Shown here one piece after another: positions 8,947 to 17,798 of a DNA stretch of 64,000 bases; positions within the stretch are counted from its first letter, which is position 1; every line of letters begins with the position of its first letter. The notes beneath the pieces are model-generated. The model worked only from the letters and a program-made list of their open reading frames with translations. It did no database searches and was not told the DNA's origin. Origin of the DNA: JAHEJX01 sp041605955 (GTDB lineage Bacteria; Actinomycetota; Acidimicrobiia; Spongiisociales; UBA5794); NCBI GenBank assembly GCA_041605955.1, contig JBFIXI010000009.1, positions 21,283-85,282 on the forward strand, written 5' to 3'. The translations under genes and the position numbers were made by a program.

Positions 8947-9800
8947 CAAGCTCCCTCCTTCGCCAGTGCCCCTGGTTGACCGGCCGCGAAGCGACCGATC
9001 AGCCACGCTTCGATGTCGGCGAATAGCTGTTCCCGATTCCCCGGAAGCCGGAAAGTGTGGTCGGCATTCGGGTAGTAGCGCACGGTCGCTTTGCCGTCCA
9101 GATCGAGCTCGGGGAAGGCGTCATGCAGCTGACGGGCGTAGTTGAATGCCAGCGGTCCGAGTCCGGTGTACACGAGCAGCAGGCCCGTGTCGCGGTCGAG
9201 CAGGGTGGCCAGCTCACGACCGAAGCGGTCTTTCGGCACTACTTCGTTCTCGAACACGATCAGATCGTCACTGACGGACTCGGGCAATTCCCCCCAGCGG
9301 AAGCGCCGTTGCAACCAGCTGGCCCACTTCTCCGACCGCAGGATCTGGCGCCGGTAATGGTGGAACTTCGACCGCAGAGTCGGATACGAATAGCCGTCGA
9401 GCAATATGCAGCCGGCCACTCGTGGGTCGACCAGAGCCGCGCGGAAAGCATTGAAGGCGCCGGTGCACAAACCGAGCAGGACGAATTCTTCCGCTCCGTA
9501 GAGCGAGCCCATGGCATCCATGGCGGCAACGACGTCTTGGCGAGATCGCTCGATGTCCAGCGTGCCACCGCCGATCAGCTCACTGTCGCCAACCCCGGAC
9601 GTGTCGAACCGCAAAGCAGCAAAGCCCGCTGCGCCGAGCCGTCTGGCCAACTCGACGTTCATCCGATTGGGGCCTACGCGATGAAGCAACCCGGCGTTGA
9701 GAAGTATCACGGTCGGGGTGGCGGGGCGGGGGTGCTCGGGTCGGGACACGATGCCGAGCAGCGCTCGGTCTGGCCCGAACCAGACGACGCGCTCGTCCAC
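8946..9800 (-). CDS. Alpha/beta hydrolase with cysteine at the nucleophile position
   Basis: 284 residues, GTG start at 9800 overlapping the TAG of the NRPS by one base. The fold is recognisable: strand and oxyanion loop LLNAGLLHRVGPNR, RFDTSGVGDSE, a nucleophile elbow GLCTGA with Cys 112 instead of Ser, and a late NADHTF histidine. The combination resembles the hydrolase 1 family associated with exosortase-A loci, from memory. Within this NRPS operon it may release or edit a carrier-bound intermediate, like a type II thioesterase. The upstream NRPS carries a second hydrolase-like domain of a related kind, suggesting the two act together. The Cys nucleophile is seen directly; the reaction is inference. 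Confidence 0.85.
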   Translation of the reverse strand: MDERVVWFGPDRALLGIVSRPEHPRPATPTVILLNAGLLHRVGPNRMNVELARRLGAAGFAALRFDTSGVGDSELIGGGTLDIERSRQDVVAAMDAMGSLYGAEEFVLLGLCTGAFNAFRAALVDPRVAGCILLDGYSYPTLRSKFHHYRRQILRSEKWASWLQRRFRWGELPESVSDDLIVFENEVVPKDRFGRELATLLDRDTGLLLVYTGLGPLAFNYARQLHDAFPELDLDGKATVRYYPNADHTFRLPGNREQLFADIEAWLIGRFAAGQPGALAKEGA

Positions 9801-12800
9801 TAGCTTCCTCCCAACGTGGCGACGATACGGTCGGGAATGTTGACGGGGAGCATGGCGCCGAGCGACGATGCCAACGAGTCCCAGGCCGTGTCGTCCTCCA
9901 CCACCTCGTGCGAGATGGGGCGGCTGGCGTTGGCCACCAGGTGGGCGTATTCGGGGTGCGGCTGAGTCGTGAGCAGGGTCACCGGGGCGTCGGGCCAGGC
10001 CGCGTTATTCAAGTCGAGCGCCGTCAACTCACGGCGCAACGGCTGCGGGTACGGGAATCCCAGTATCTCGTTACCTGCCATGGCGGGGGTCACCTTGCCA
10101 CCCCGGTCGGCAATCATCTCGGCTTGCATTCGCTCCAGCCGCGCGAAGTGAGCGACTCCGCTGACGACCGGGTCCCACATCACGAGGTGGTCGGTCGGAA
10201 GCCCTCGGGCGGCGGCAAATGCGGCCAGCGTCGCGCCGAGCCGCACCCCGACCACCGACACCGCGCTAACCCCGGCGGCGTCGATGATCTCGGCGGCCGC
10301 CGATCCGATGTCTTCGATCCACCGACCCAGTCCGCCGCTGCCGCGCTCACCGGCCGAATCCCCAGTGCCGAAGTAGTCGAATCGTATGACATGGAACCCG
10401 TCGCGGGCGAGCAGCTTGGCGATCTTGCGGACGGCCCAATGAGTGCGCATGTACTCCCAGCCGATGGGCGGGCACAGCAGGACCGCTCGCTCGCGCTGCG
10501 CTCCGGCCGGCGTGGTGTGGATGCCGAAGAGTGGCTCATCCGACGGCCCAAAGAAGAAGGCGGTGGTGGTCAGATCCTCGGCACGGGGCGGCGCCACCCG
10601 GCGGCGGGGCACCGTGTCGCCGCCGGGGAGCAAGGCGGCCGCCGTTTCGAGCGGGTTCAACAAGACGACTCGGGGGCTGATCCTCACCCCGGTCTCGGCA
10701 TGGAGCCTGGCGATCAGCTGCATCGCCAAGATCGAATGTCCGCCCAGATCGAAGAAGTTGTCCGCAATGCTCACCGAGTCCCGACCGAGGAGCCCGGCGC
10801 TGACATCGGCCACCAGCTGCTCGGCCGGGTTGCGGGGGGCCACGAAGGTGGTGGAAGTGGCGACCTCACCGATCGTGGCGGGCAGGGCGTCACGATCGAG
10901 CTTGCCGTTCGGAGTCAATGGAAGCGCATCCACCCGCACCAGGTGGCGCACCGTCATGAACTCGGGCAAGCGGCGCCGCAGGTGGTCGCGCAGCTCGGTG
11001 AGATTGGCTGGAGCTGCGGGATTGGCCACGTAGTAGGCGACTAGGCGCACGTCCCCTGGGCTCGGCTCACGCACCGCGACGGCGACCGCATCGACCGCGG
11101 GATGCTCCGCCAGGACCGTTTCGATCTCACCGGGCTCGATGCGGTGGCCTCTCACCTTTACCTGGTCGTCGGTGCGTCCGAGGAACTCCATCACTCCCAT
11201 GTGGCGCCACCGCGCCAGGTCACCGGTGCGGTACATCAGCTCTCCGGGCCGGAAGGGGTCGGGAACGAAGCTGGTTGCCGTCAGGTCGGGCCGGCCCAGA
11301 TACCCGGTCGCCAGCCCGGCACCGGCGACGTATAGCTCGCCCACGACTCCTACGGGCACGTGGGCCAGCGAGCTGTCGAGGAGGTAGACGCGGGTATTGG
11401 CGGCCGGCCTGCCGATGGGAACCGATCCAGCGATGTCCTGCTCCGGATCGAACCGATGGATCATGCAGCCGACTGTCGCCTCAGTGGGGCCGTATTCGTT
11501 GAAGATCGTCACCTGGTCGCCGGCGGCGTTGTGGACCGCTCTCGCCAGGTCGGCGCGCAAATCCTCGCCCCCCACGATCAGTCGTGTAATGCGCTCGGGC
11601 TTGAGATGGCGTGGCTCGAGAACGGCGAGATGGGACGGGGTCAGCTTCACCACATCGACACAATCGTCCGTGAACACGTCGAGAATCGTCAGATCGCGGG
11701 CATCTTCGTCCGGGTAAACGACGACTTCTCCGCCGGAGACGAGCGGTACATAGATGGACGTGACGGTCAGGTCGAAACCTGATGACGTGTAGAGCGGGAA
11801 TGTAGCGGGCTCGTCGCCGGCGTACTCGTTTCGTGCCCACCACACGTAATTGATCAGCCCCCGGTGAGGAACCATGACTCCCTTGGGTCGCCCAGTCGAC
11901 CCGGAGGTGTACATGACGTAAGCGAGGTCGGTGGCGCCCACCGGAATGTCAAAGTCCAAGCCGCTGCCGGCGTCGAGCGGCAGGACGATCACGGGCGCCG
12001 CAGGCTCGGCCAGCTCGGACTGCAACTGGGCAGTGGTGATGATCAGGTCGGCGGCGCTGTCATCGAGGAGATAGGAGATGCGCTCGGCGGGCAAGTGGCG
12101 ATCGATGGGCACATAGGCAGCACCGGCTTTCAACACTCCGAGCATGGCGGCAACCATGTCGGCGGAGCGGGGCAGGAAGAGCGCTACCCGCCGCGCCGCA
12201 AAACCGCCCAACTGAATGATCTCCTCGGCGATGCGATCGCTGGCTGCGTCGAGCTCTGCATACGACATGCCGGCGTCGCCCATGGTCACCGCCGGGCGCT
12301 CCGCTCCGGCGGCCACTTGGGCCTTGAAAGCATCGACGACCGACGAGACCGGCACCGGCTGCGCGGTCTGGTTGTAGCGGGCAATGGCGGCGGCATGATC
12401 GGGCGACAGCAGGTCGATTTCGCCCACTGCGGCCTGCGGACTGGCCACCAGCGCAGCGAGGGTCGCCGAATGGTCATCGAGGAACCGCTCCGCTTGCTCT
12501 GTCGGGTAGTCACCGGCGTCGAAGTCGAGGCCGACGATGATGGGGTCGGCCGACTCGACCGTCAAGGAGAAGGGGAAGCTGGTCCGCCCGTATCCCTCGA
12601 CGGTGCGGTAGCTGACGGCGCCCTGGGGCGAAGTGCCGGCCCCGCCAAAGTTCCAGTAGGCGAACAGGGCATCGGTCAAGGTCGTACCGCTCCCCAGCCC
12701 GCTCCACGACTGCACGTCGGCCAGTGAGCTGTACTCGTATCCCAGGATCTCAGCCTGGCGCCGCTGCACGTAGCCCAGCCACTCGGTCGCCGGCATCGCC

Positions 12801-13798
12801 GGGTCGATCTCGAGCCGCAACACCAGCGTATTGATGAACATGCCCACCATGCTCTCGACGCCGTCCAGTGTCGGGGGACGGCCGGAGGCGACGACTGCAC
12901 AAGCGATATCGCGCTGACCGGTGTGCCGTGCAATGGTCAGGGCCAAGCCACCGAGTAGCACTGCGTTGAGGCTGACACCGCTGGCTCGGGCCACGGCGCG
13001 CAGCTCCCCGGTCAACTCATCGCCGAGCGATCGGAAGAGTCGCGTGTATTGGGCGTCCGCCGGCTCCAGTCGCCGAGTCACCAACTGGGTGGGCGTAGCG
13101 AAGCCGCTCAGCTGATCACGCCAGAAAGCCTCGGCATCTTCGGGGTCGCGCTCTTCGAGCCACGCAACGAAGTCGGCGAAGGGTCGGGCGGCGGGTAGCT
13201 CGACTAAGTCACCGCGCTGCAGCTGATCGTAGGCCGTGAACACCTCGTTCAACACGTTGGATGCGGACCATCCGTCCTGGACGAGGTGGTGCTGGCTCCA
13301 CAGCATGATGTGCCGCTCGGGCGACAGCCGGAACAACACGATGCGCATCAGCGGTGGTCGATCGAGCTGGAAACGTTGGCGGCGATCGGCCTCGAAGCGA
13401 CTCTCGATCTCGCCTGTCGGGTCGGGGTGGCCCTCCAAATCGCAGAGTTCCACGCGCACGTCGAGCCCGCGGCACACGACCTGGACAGGATCGGCGACGC
13501 CGTCCCAGACGAATCCGGTTCGCAGCGCTGGGTGCCGGGCGAATACATGAGACCACGCCAGCTGGAAGGCGTTGGTATCGAGCCGACCGTCGATCTCTAT
13601 CTTCTGCTGGACGATGTAGAGATCGTCGGCGGAGGAGGCAACGGCGTGAAACAGCATGCCCGCTTGCAGCGGCGTGAGCGGGTAAATGTCCTCGATCACG
13701 TCGTGACGCCCCAGGAGAGCGCGTAGATGAGCCGCAAGCTCATCGACGCGCGCAGCGCCTTGCTGAGCTTGCTCCACCCCGATGTCGCCCAAAGCCAC
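9800..13798 (-). CDS. NRPS module C-A-PCP with C-terminal alpha/beta-hydrolase-like domain
   Basis: 1332 residues from GTG 13798. Condensation domain (about 30-470, PLTPLQAGMLFH, HHLVQDG 170-176), adenylation (about 475-965, MYTSGSTGRPKG, NEYGPTEATVG, TPNGKLDR), carrier protein (LGGHSI, Ser near 1022) and a C-terminal alpha/beta-hydrolase-like domain (about 1061-1332). The adenylation residues I read, D-L-T-K-I-G-E-V-G-K, match the common Asn code except one position. The hydrolase-like domain has VRFDYFGTGDS-type features but GVRLGA where GxSxG is expected, so the nucleophile Ser is replaced by Arg (near 1186). It may be a non-catalytic or atypical domain rather than a normal thioesterase. 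As first gene of the operon it may begin the assembly line, though it starts with a condensation domain, so an acyl or upstream donor would be needed. Confidence 0.95.
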   Translation of the reverse strand: MALGDIGVEQAQQGAARVDELAAHLRALLGRHDVIEDIYPLTPLQAGMLFHAVASSADDLYIVQQKIEIDGRLDTNAFQLAWSHVFARHPALRTGFVWDGVADPVQVVCRGLDVRVELCDLEGHPDPTGEIESRFEADRRQRFQLDRPPLMRIVLFRLSPERHIMLWSQHHLVQDGWSASNVLNEVFTAYDQLQRGDLVELPAARPFADFVAWLEERDPEDAEAFWRDQLSGFATPTQLVTRRLEPADAQYTRLFRSLGDELTGELRAVARASGVSLNAVLLGGLALTIARHTGQRDIACAVVASGRPPTLDGVESMVGMFINTLVLRLEIDPAMPATEWLGYVQRRQAEILGYEYSSLADVQSWSGLGSGTTLTDALFAYWNFGGAGTSPQGAVSYRTVEGYGRTSFPFSLTVESADPIIVGLDFDAGDYPTEQAERFLDDHSATLAALVASPQAAVGEIDLLSPDHAAAIARYNQTAQPVPVSSVVDAFKAQVAAGAERPAVTMGDAGMSYAELDAASDRIAEEIIQLGGFAARRVALFLPRSADMVAAMLGVLKAGAAYVPIDRHLPAERISYLLDDSAADLIITTAQLQSELAEPAAPVIVLPLDAGSGLDFDIPVGATDLAYVMYTSGSTGRPKGVMVPHRGLINYVWWARNEYAGDEPATFPLYTSSGFDLTVTSIYVPLVSGGEVVVYPDEDARDLTILDVFTDDCVDVVKLTPSHLAVLEPRHLKPERITRLIVGGEDLRADLARAVHNAAGDQVTIFNEYGPTEATVGCMIHRFDPEQDIAGSVPIGRPAANTRVYLLDSSLAHVPVGVVGELYVAGAGLATGYLGRPDLTATSFVPDPFRPGELMYRTGDLARWRHMGVMEFLGRTDDQVKVRGHRIEPGEIETVLAEHPAVDAVAVAVREPSPGDVRLVAYYVANPAAPANLTELRDHLRRRLPEFMTVRHLVRVDALPLTPNGKLDRDALPATIGEVATSTTFVAPRNPAEQLVADVSAGLLGRDSVSIADNFFDLGGHSILAMQLIARLHAETGVRISPRVVLLNPLETAAALLPGGDTVPRRRVAPPRAEDLTTTAFFFGPSDEPLFGIHTTPAGAQRERAVLLCPPIGWEYMRTHWAVRKIAKLLARDGFHVIRFDYFGTGDSAGERGSGGLGRWIEDIGSAAAEIIDAAGVSAVSVVGVRLGATLAAFAAARGLPTDHLVMWDPVVSGVAHFARLERMQAEMIADRGGKVTPAMAGNEILGFPYPQPLRRELTALDLNNAAWPDAPVTLLTTQPHPEYAHLVANASRPISHEVVEDDTAWDSLASSLGAMLPVNIPDRIVATLGGS

Positions 13799-13935
13799 CG
13801 TGCACCTCGTTGTGTCTGCCGAGGGCGCCCGCCATCCCCCTTGAAACCGCCATCGTAGACGCTCTCGGTGACGGCGATGAGCGCGGAGGGTTGCCAGAGC
13901 TGCTGAGATGGTGACTCGCGCTGGAGGGAGAGAAG

Positions 13936-14601
13936 TTGGATATTCGGGAGATCATTGCCGACGTCCCCGAGCACGTAACCGTCGTCCATCTCGGCGCGAA
14001 CGGCGAGACGGTGCCGACCATCCCCTCGGTCGAAGCCGCGCTGCTGCCACCCGGCGCCGCCCGCTCGCGTCGGCTGGGCTTCCACAAGGGTCGAGCCGCC
14101 GCGCACGAGGCGTTGCGCCGGCTGGGCCGGCCCGCCGCGGCGATTCTCCGCGGCCCGTATCGCGAGCCACTGTGGCCCGATGGCGTCGTAGGCTCGATCA
14201 CCCATCACGCAGGTCACGCCCTGGCTGCGGTCGCCTTGCGCCGGGAGTGTGGCGGTCTGGGGATCGACCTGGAACACCTGGATCGGTGGTTCCCCGAGCT
14301 AGAGGCCCACACGGCGTACGGGACAGAGCGAGCCCTTCTCGAAACACTGCAGGGAGATGCCAGGCAACGTGCCTGCCTCGAGATCTTCTCGGCGAAGGAG
14401 AGCATCTACAAGGCATTCTTCCCTCGGGTGGGAAGCTTCTTTGGCTTCGCGGCTGCTGAGGTCAAACCGGCCCCATCCGGGCGCTATCAAGGTGCCTTGG
14501 TCGCGGGCCTGGACGCCGAGTTCGGGCCCAACCGTCCCTTCGAAGTCGGCTGCGCATGGCATGGGGAGCTGGTGTTGACGTCCGTCGTGCTCCCGCCATG
14601 A
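13936..14601 (+). CDS. Sfp/EntD-type 4'-phosphopantetheinyl transferase
   Basis: 221 residues from a TTG start at 13936 with GGAGGGAGAG just upstream. It transfers the phosphopantetheine arm of CoA to carrier-protein serines. Motifs: SITHHAGHA, GIDLEHLDRW (metal-binding Asp and Glu) and FSAKESIYKAFF, all in the expected order. It is divergent from the NRPS operon across a 137-bp region that must hold both promoters. It is the obvious activator for the four carrier domains encoded in the window. No close second copy is seen here. Confidence 0.95.
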   Translation: MDIREIIADVPEHVTVVHLGANGETVPTIPSVEAALLPPGAARSRRLGFHKGRAAAHEALRRLGRPAAAILRGPYREPLWPDGVVGSITHHAGHALAAVALRRECGGLGIDLEHLDRWFPELEAHTAYGTERALLETLQGDARQRACLEIFSAKESIYKAFFPRVGSFFGFAAAEVKPAPSGRYQGALVAGLDAEFGPNRPFEVGCAWHGELVLTSVVLPP

Positions 14602-14643
14602 ATCCAACGAGAGTGCCGGAACCGGCGCGCTACCTGAGCTGAC

Positions 14644-16428
14644 CTAGGGGACGATTGGGGCGCCCGGGTGGGACTGGCCCAGAGTCGCGAGGACGGCGGC
14701 CACAGATTGGTGGAGTCCGTCGATGACCCCTCGGGCCGCCGCCGCCATTGCCGCCAGCCGGGTAATCGCCGGCGCGGGGTCCGGAGCCGCCAACTGCGAG
14801 GTGAGCTCGCTCAACTCGTCGGAGTACGACTCGACCACTTCCAGCCGAGCTATGGCTGCCGCCACGGCTGTCCCATCGGCGGAGGCGCCCAGCTGGTCGA
14901 GTACCGAGACGATCTGTCCGGCCTCCACCTCCCAGCGACCGCCGCGCAGCACCACTCGATTGTCGAGCTGTTCGATCCACCTCGTTACCCGCCGCGCTGC
15001 TCGCCCCAGCCTGCCGACACGAGCGGCTCTACCTACCCCCGCCCCGGCGATGTCGGCGAAGGCTTCTCCCAGCCAGCGGGCCGGGTTACGCCGCAGCGTT
15101 CCCACATCGAGGGCAACCGCCAGGAAGTGCAGAGGTGCGGCTCCCGCCAGTCCCAGCATCTTGGCGAGATCCGACCACGCCTCACGGAAACGGTGACCGT
15201 CCACTAGGCCGACGACCGTCAACTCGGCCACGGTGGTCACGGCACCGGTGACGGCGGCAGCCACGCCCTCGAAGAACTCAACCACCACCGGATCGTCTCG
15301 TTCCGCAGCCATCTGCTGCAGCAGCTGCGACGTAGCGTCGCTCAAGGCGGCTATCAGGTCGGCCTCTACGAGCTTGGTGAGCACGACGCGCCGAGGGCGC
15401 GCCTCCAGCTCTACCAGCCCCGCCAGAGCGGCCACCAGCGCGGCGTCGCTACCCGTGGCATGCGCCGCGCAAATCTCTATGAACTCCATTGCAGTGTGGT
15501 CCGGAGCCACCGTGCGCACCGCAGTCGCTATGGCGGCGAACTTGGCGGCCCGTTCGGCAGTGGCGAGTCGAAACAACATGGCGGCATTGGCGCGACGGGC
15601 GAGGTCGGCGAAGAGCTCGCTCTGCTCTGGGGCTGCGAGATTGCCTCCCCGGAGGCCGTCGAGCTCGCGGAACCAGCGGTACAGCTCGGCGTCGCTGAGG
15701 CCGCCGATGACGAAATCGAGATCGGCGGGTGCAAGGTCGGCCAGCGTCTCGTGAATCCCGAGGAGATCGCCACGGCCCACATCGCCGAACCACGACTCAT
15801 CGAGCCGCCGGCGTATGTCGGCAAGAGCTGCGGCGGCGCGGCTCCAGCTGGGGGCGCCGCGGGGTCGGCGGATGACGATCTCGTAGGCGAGCACATCGAG
15901 CAGATATTGCATCCGTACCAGGGTGCTCGGCTCGGGCAGAGTCGCCGCCAGCAGCAGTTGGCTGCGCCGGGCGACGGCCAGCTCGTATATGAGCTCGGCG
16001 ATCCGCAGCTCGACGGCGCCATTTGCCGCGTTGGGGCCATCTAGGGCGGCGGGTCCGTCGCCCCCGCCGCGCAGTGTCGTCAGCACCGTGTCGAGCTCGT
16101 CGATGATGGCCTCGGGACGGCGAGAGCCGGACTGGGGGGCGTATTGATCGGTCGGCAACTCTTGGTCGAGGTCTGACAGCAGTCGCGACTCGGCGGCGAT
16201 CAGGAGGGCGCGCCGTTGCTGGAGCTGTTGGGCCTGGAACCGACACCAGGCGGCGGCAAGCACCAGGGCGCGCAGTTCGAGCCGGGGTGGCCCTGCTGTC
16301 ACGAGGGCTTCATGTACCCGGCGGCGGTCGGCTTCGAGGCGTTCACTCTTGACCTCCAAGTGGGCGGCCAGCTCGCGCATTCGATCGCCGTCCCAACGGA
16401 TGCTTTCCGGGCCGCCCGGGCCCGTCAT
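14644..16428 (-). CDS. Large orphan protein of unknown function (594 aa)
   Basis: I do not recognise this protein. It starts at ATG 16428 behind GGAGAGGAGAAG and a well-formed promoter. It is rich in Ala, Leu, Arg and Glu; residues 1-100 look like a long helical or coiled-coil segment (many Glu/Arg/Leu heptads), and the middle consists of helical stretches. A moderately hydrophobic helical region lies around 390-450 (AAVTGAVTTVAELTVVG), which may be amphipathic rather than membrane-spanning. No signal peptide or catalytic motif is visible. The helical N-terminus and Ala/Gly-rich body recall secreted WXG-like or polymorphic-toxin carrier proteins, but this is only resemblance. It faces the PPTase gene tail to tail and is not clearly part of the NRPS locus. 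Confidence 0.7.
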   Translation of the reverse strand: MTGPGGPESIRWDGDRMRELAAHLEVKSERLEADRRRVHEALVTAGPPRLELRALVLAAAWCRFQAQQLQQRRALLIAAESRLLSDLDQELPTDQYAPQSGSRRPEAIIDELDTVLTTLRGGGDGPAALDGPNAANGAVELRIAELIYELAVARRSQLLLAATLPEPSTLVRMQYLLDVLAYEIVIRRPRGAPSWSRAAAALADIRRRLDESWFGDVGRGDLLGIHETLADLAPADLDFVIGGLSDAELYRWFRELDGLRGGNLAAPEQSELFADLARRANAAMLFRLATAERAAKFAAIATAVRTVAPDHTAMEFIEICAAHATGSDAALVAALAGLVELEARPRRVVLTKLVEADLIAALSDATSQLLQQMAAERDDPVVVEFFEGVAAAVTGAVTTVAELTVVGLVDGHRFREAWSDLAKMLGLAGAAPLHFLAVALDVGTLRRNPARWLGEAFADIAGAGVGRAARVGRLGRAARRVTRWIEQLDNRVVLRGGRWEVEAGQIVSVLDQLGASADGTAVAAAIARLEVVESYSDELSELTSQLAAPDPAPAITRLAAMAAAARGVIDGLHQSVAAVLATLGQSHPGAPIVP

Positions 16429-16460
16429 AGCTTCTCCTCTCCCTCTTCGTTGTTATCCAT

Positions 16461-16489
16461 GTTATATGTGGTTAAATAGCTTTAATCAA
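16461..16489 (-). promoter_or_regulatory. Sigma-70-like promoter for the 594-aa orphan gene
   Basis: On the minus strand, TTGATT at 16489-16484 and TATAAC at 16466-16461 are separated by exactly 17 bases. The region is locally AT-rich in a GC-rich window. The -10 lies 32 bases before the ATG at 16428, leaving a short leader that contains a purine-rich ribosome site. Confidence 0.6.
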
Positions 16490-16793
16490 CCTTGACGGCG
16501 AACTGCATTCTCGCGATCGGCGCGACGGACGCCTCGCAGAACGGAGAAAAGCGGTTGAGGAAACCCGGCGCAGGCGGCCAGACTGACAGCCGTATGGCGT
16601 TGCTGATCCGGCCCGTGGTGTCGATGTCCCGGCAATGTAGAGCGCGCCCCGAGCGCGGCTGTTGTCGATTTGGGGCGAGAGATGGCCTCCAGCTCGGTCC
16701 GGGAACGGCCGACTACCTAAGCGTGGCCGGCGTCGTAGCCAGGGGCTGCGCCGGATGTCTACGACCGAGTGCCGATCGGAGGAGCTTCCCGCA
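16490..16793. other. Intergenic region upstream of the E1 genes
   Basis: About 300 bp between the orphan gene promoter and the E1 alpha start. The E1 frame stays open upstream to an ATG at 16662 and another at 16755, but the residues before 16794 are Arg-rich and unlike the family. A TTGACG hexamer at 16492 has no convincing -10 partner. I see no RNA gene here. Confidence 0.4.
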
Positions 16794-17798
16794 TTGAGCA
16801 ACACATCACGGTCGACCGAGACCCCGGCTCGAGGCGTGCTCGATGCGGCCGGCAAGCTGAACCTGGCCTACTGGATGCGACTCACCCGGACGCTCGACGA
16901 CGCCATCATGGCGATGTGGAAACAGGGTCGGGGGGTCGGGGGGACCTTCTCGGGCAGAGGACACGAAGCGATCGCAGTGGGTGCCGGCTATGCGATGGGT
17001 CCCCACGACGTGGTCGCTCCGATGCACCGCGATCTGGGCTGCTACCTGGTCCGCGGAATGTCCCCGGAGCGGATCGTGGCCAACCAGCTGGGCAAGGCCG
17101 ATGGAGTAACCCGCGGCCGCGATGCCAATCTGCACGGGCTGGGGGACCTCAGCCTCAACATTCTCGGGTTTGTCAGCCACCTTCCGCAGTCGATGCCGGC
17201 AGCGCTGGGCGCCGCCATGGCCTTTCAGTACCGCCAAGAACCCCGAGTGGCGTTGACCTTCGTCGGGGATGGCTCTTCGAACACCGGCCTCTTCCACGAG
17301 ACCCTCAACTTGGCGGCCGTGCAGCAAGCGCCGTTCATCGTGGTTGTCGAAAACAACCAATACGCCTACTCGACGCCGTTGCGTGAGCAGATGGCGATCG
17401 ACGACATAGTGATTCGGGCATCGGCTCATGGCGTGGCCGGACACATCGTGGACGGCAATGACGTCGCCGCCGTGTACGAGGCGGTCAGCGCCGCCGCCGC
17501 CCGCGCCCGGCGCGGGTATGGCCCGTCGCTGATCGAAGCCAAGACCATGCGAATGCTCGGCCATGCCATTCACGACGGCGCGGAATATGTACCCCGCCGG
17601 CTACTCGAGGATTGGGAGCGGCGTGATCCGGTGGTCCGCTGGGAGGCGAAGCTCCTCGAAGAAGGATCGCTGTCGGGTGAAATGCTGCAGCGGTTGCACG
17701 CCGAGTGTCGCGAAGAGGTCGACATGGCGATTCAACAGGCGGAGCGGGCACCACTGCCCGATCCCAGCGACGTCGCCAGCGGGGTGTACGCCCCGTGA
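16794..17798 (+). CDS. 2-oxoacid dehydrogenase E1 alpha subunit (thiamine diphosphate-dependent)
   Basis: 334 residues. The chosen start is TTG 16794, preceded nine bases earlier by GGAGGAG; ATG 16755 is an in-frame alternative with a weaker site. Homology begins near LNLAYWMRLTRTLDD. The thiamine-diphosphate signature is clear: FVGDGSSNTG followed by VENNQYAYSTP. It forms the alpha2beta2 E1 heterotetramer with the next gene and decarboxylates pyruvate, a branched-chain 2-oxoacid or acetoin; the sequence alone does not separate these. No E2 or E3 gene is present nearby, so partners must be encoded elsewhere. Confidence 0.92.
   Translation: MSNTSRSTETPARGVLDAAGKLNLAYWMRLTRTLDDAIMAMWKQGRGVGGTFSGRGHEAIAVGAGYAMGPHDVVAPMHRDLGCYLVRGMSPERIVANQLGKADGVTRGRDANLHGLGDLSLNILGFVSHLPQSMPAALGAAMAFQYRQEPRVALTFVGDGSSNTGLFHETLNLAAVQQAPFIVVVENNQYAYSTPLREQMAIDDIVIRASAHGVAGHIVDGNDVAAVYEAVSAAAARARRGYGPSLIEAKTMRMLGHAIHDGAEYVPRRLLEDWERRDPVVRWEAKLLEEGSLSGEMLQRLHAECREEVDMAIQQAERAPLPDPSDVASGVYAP

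Noticed and set aside
1..16428. CRISPR, insertion sequence or integrase near the NRPS locus as a sign of transfer
   Set aside because: No direct-repeat array, transposase-like ORF or attachment-site pattern was seen in the window.
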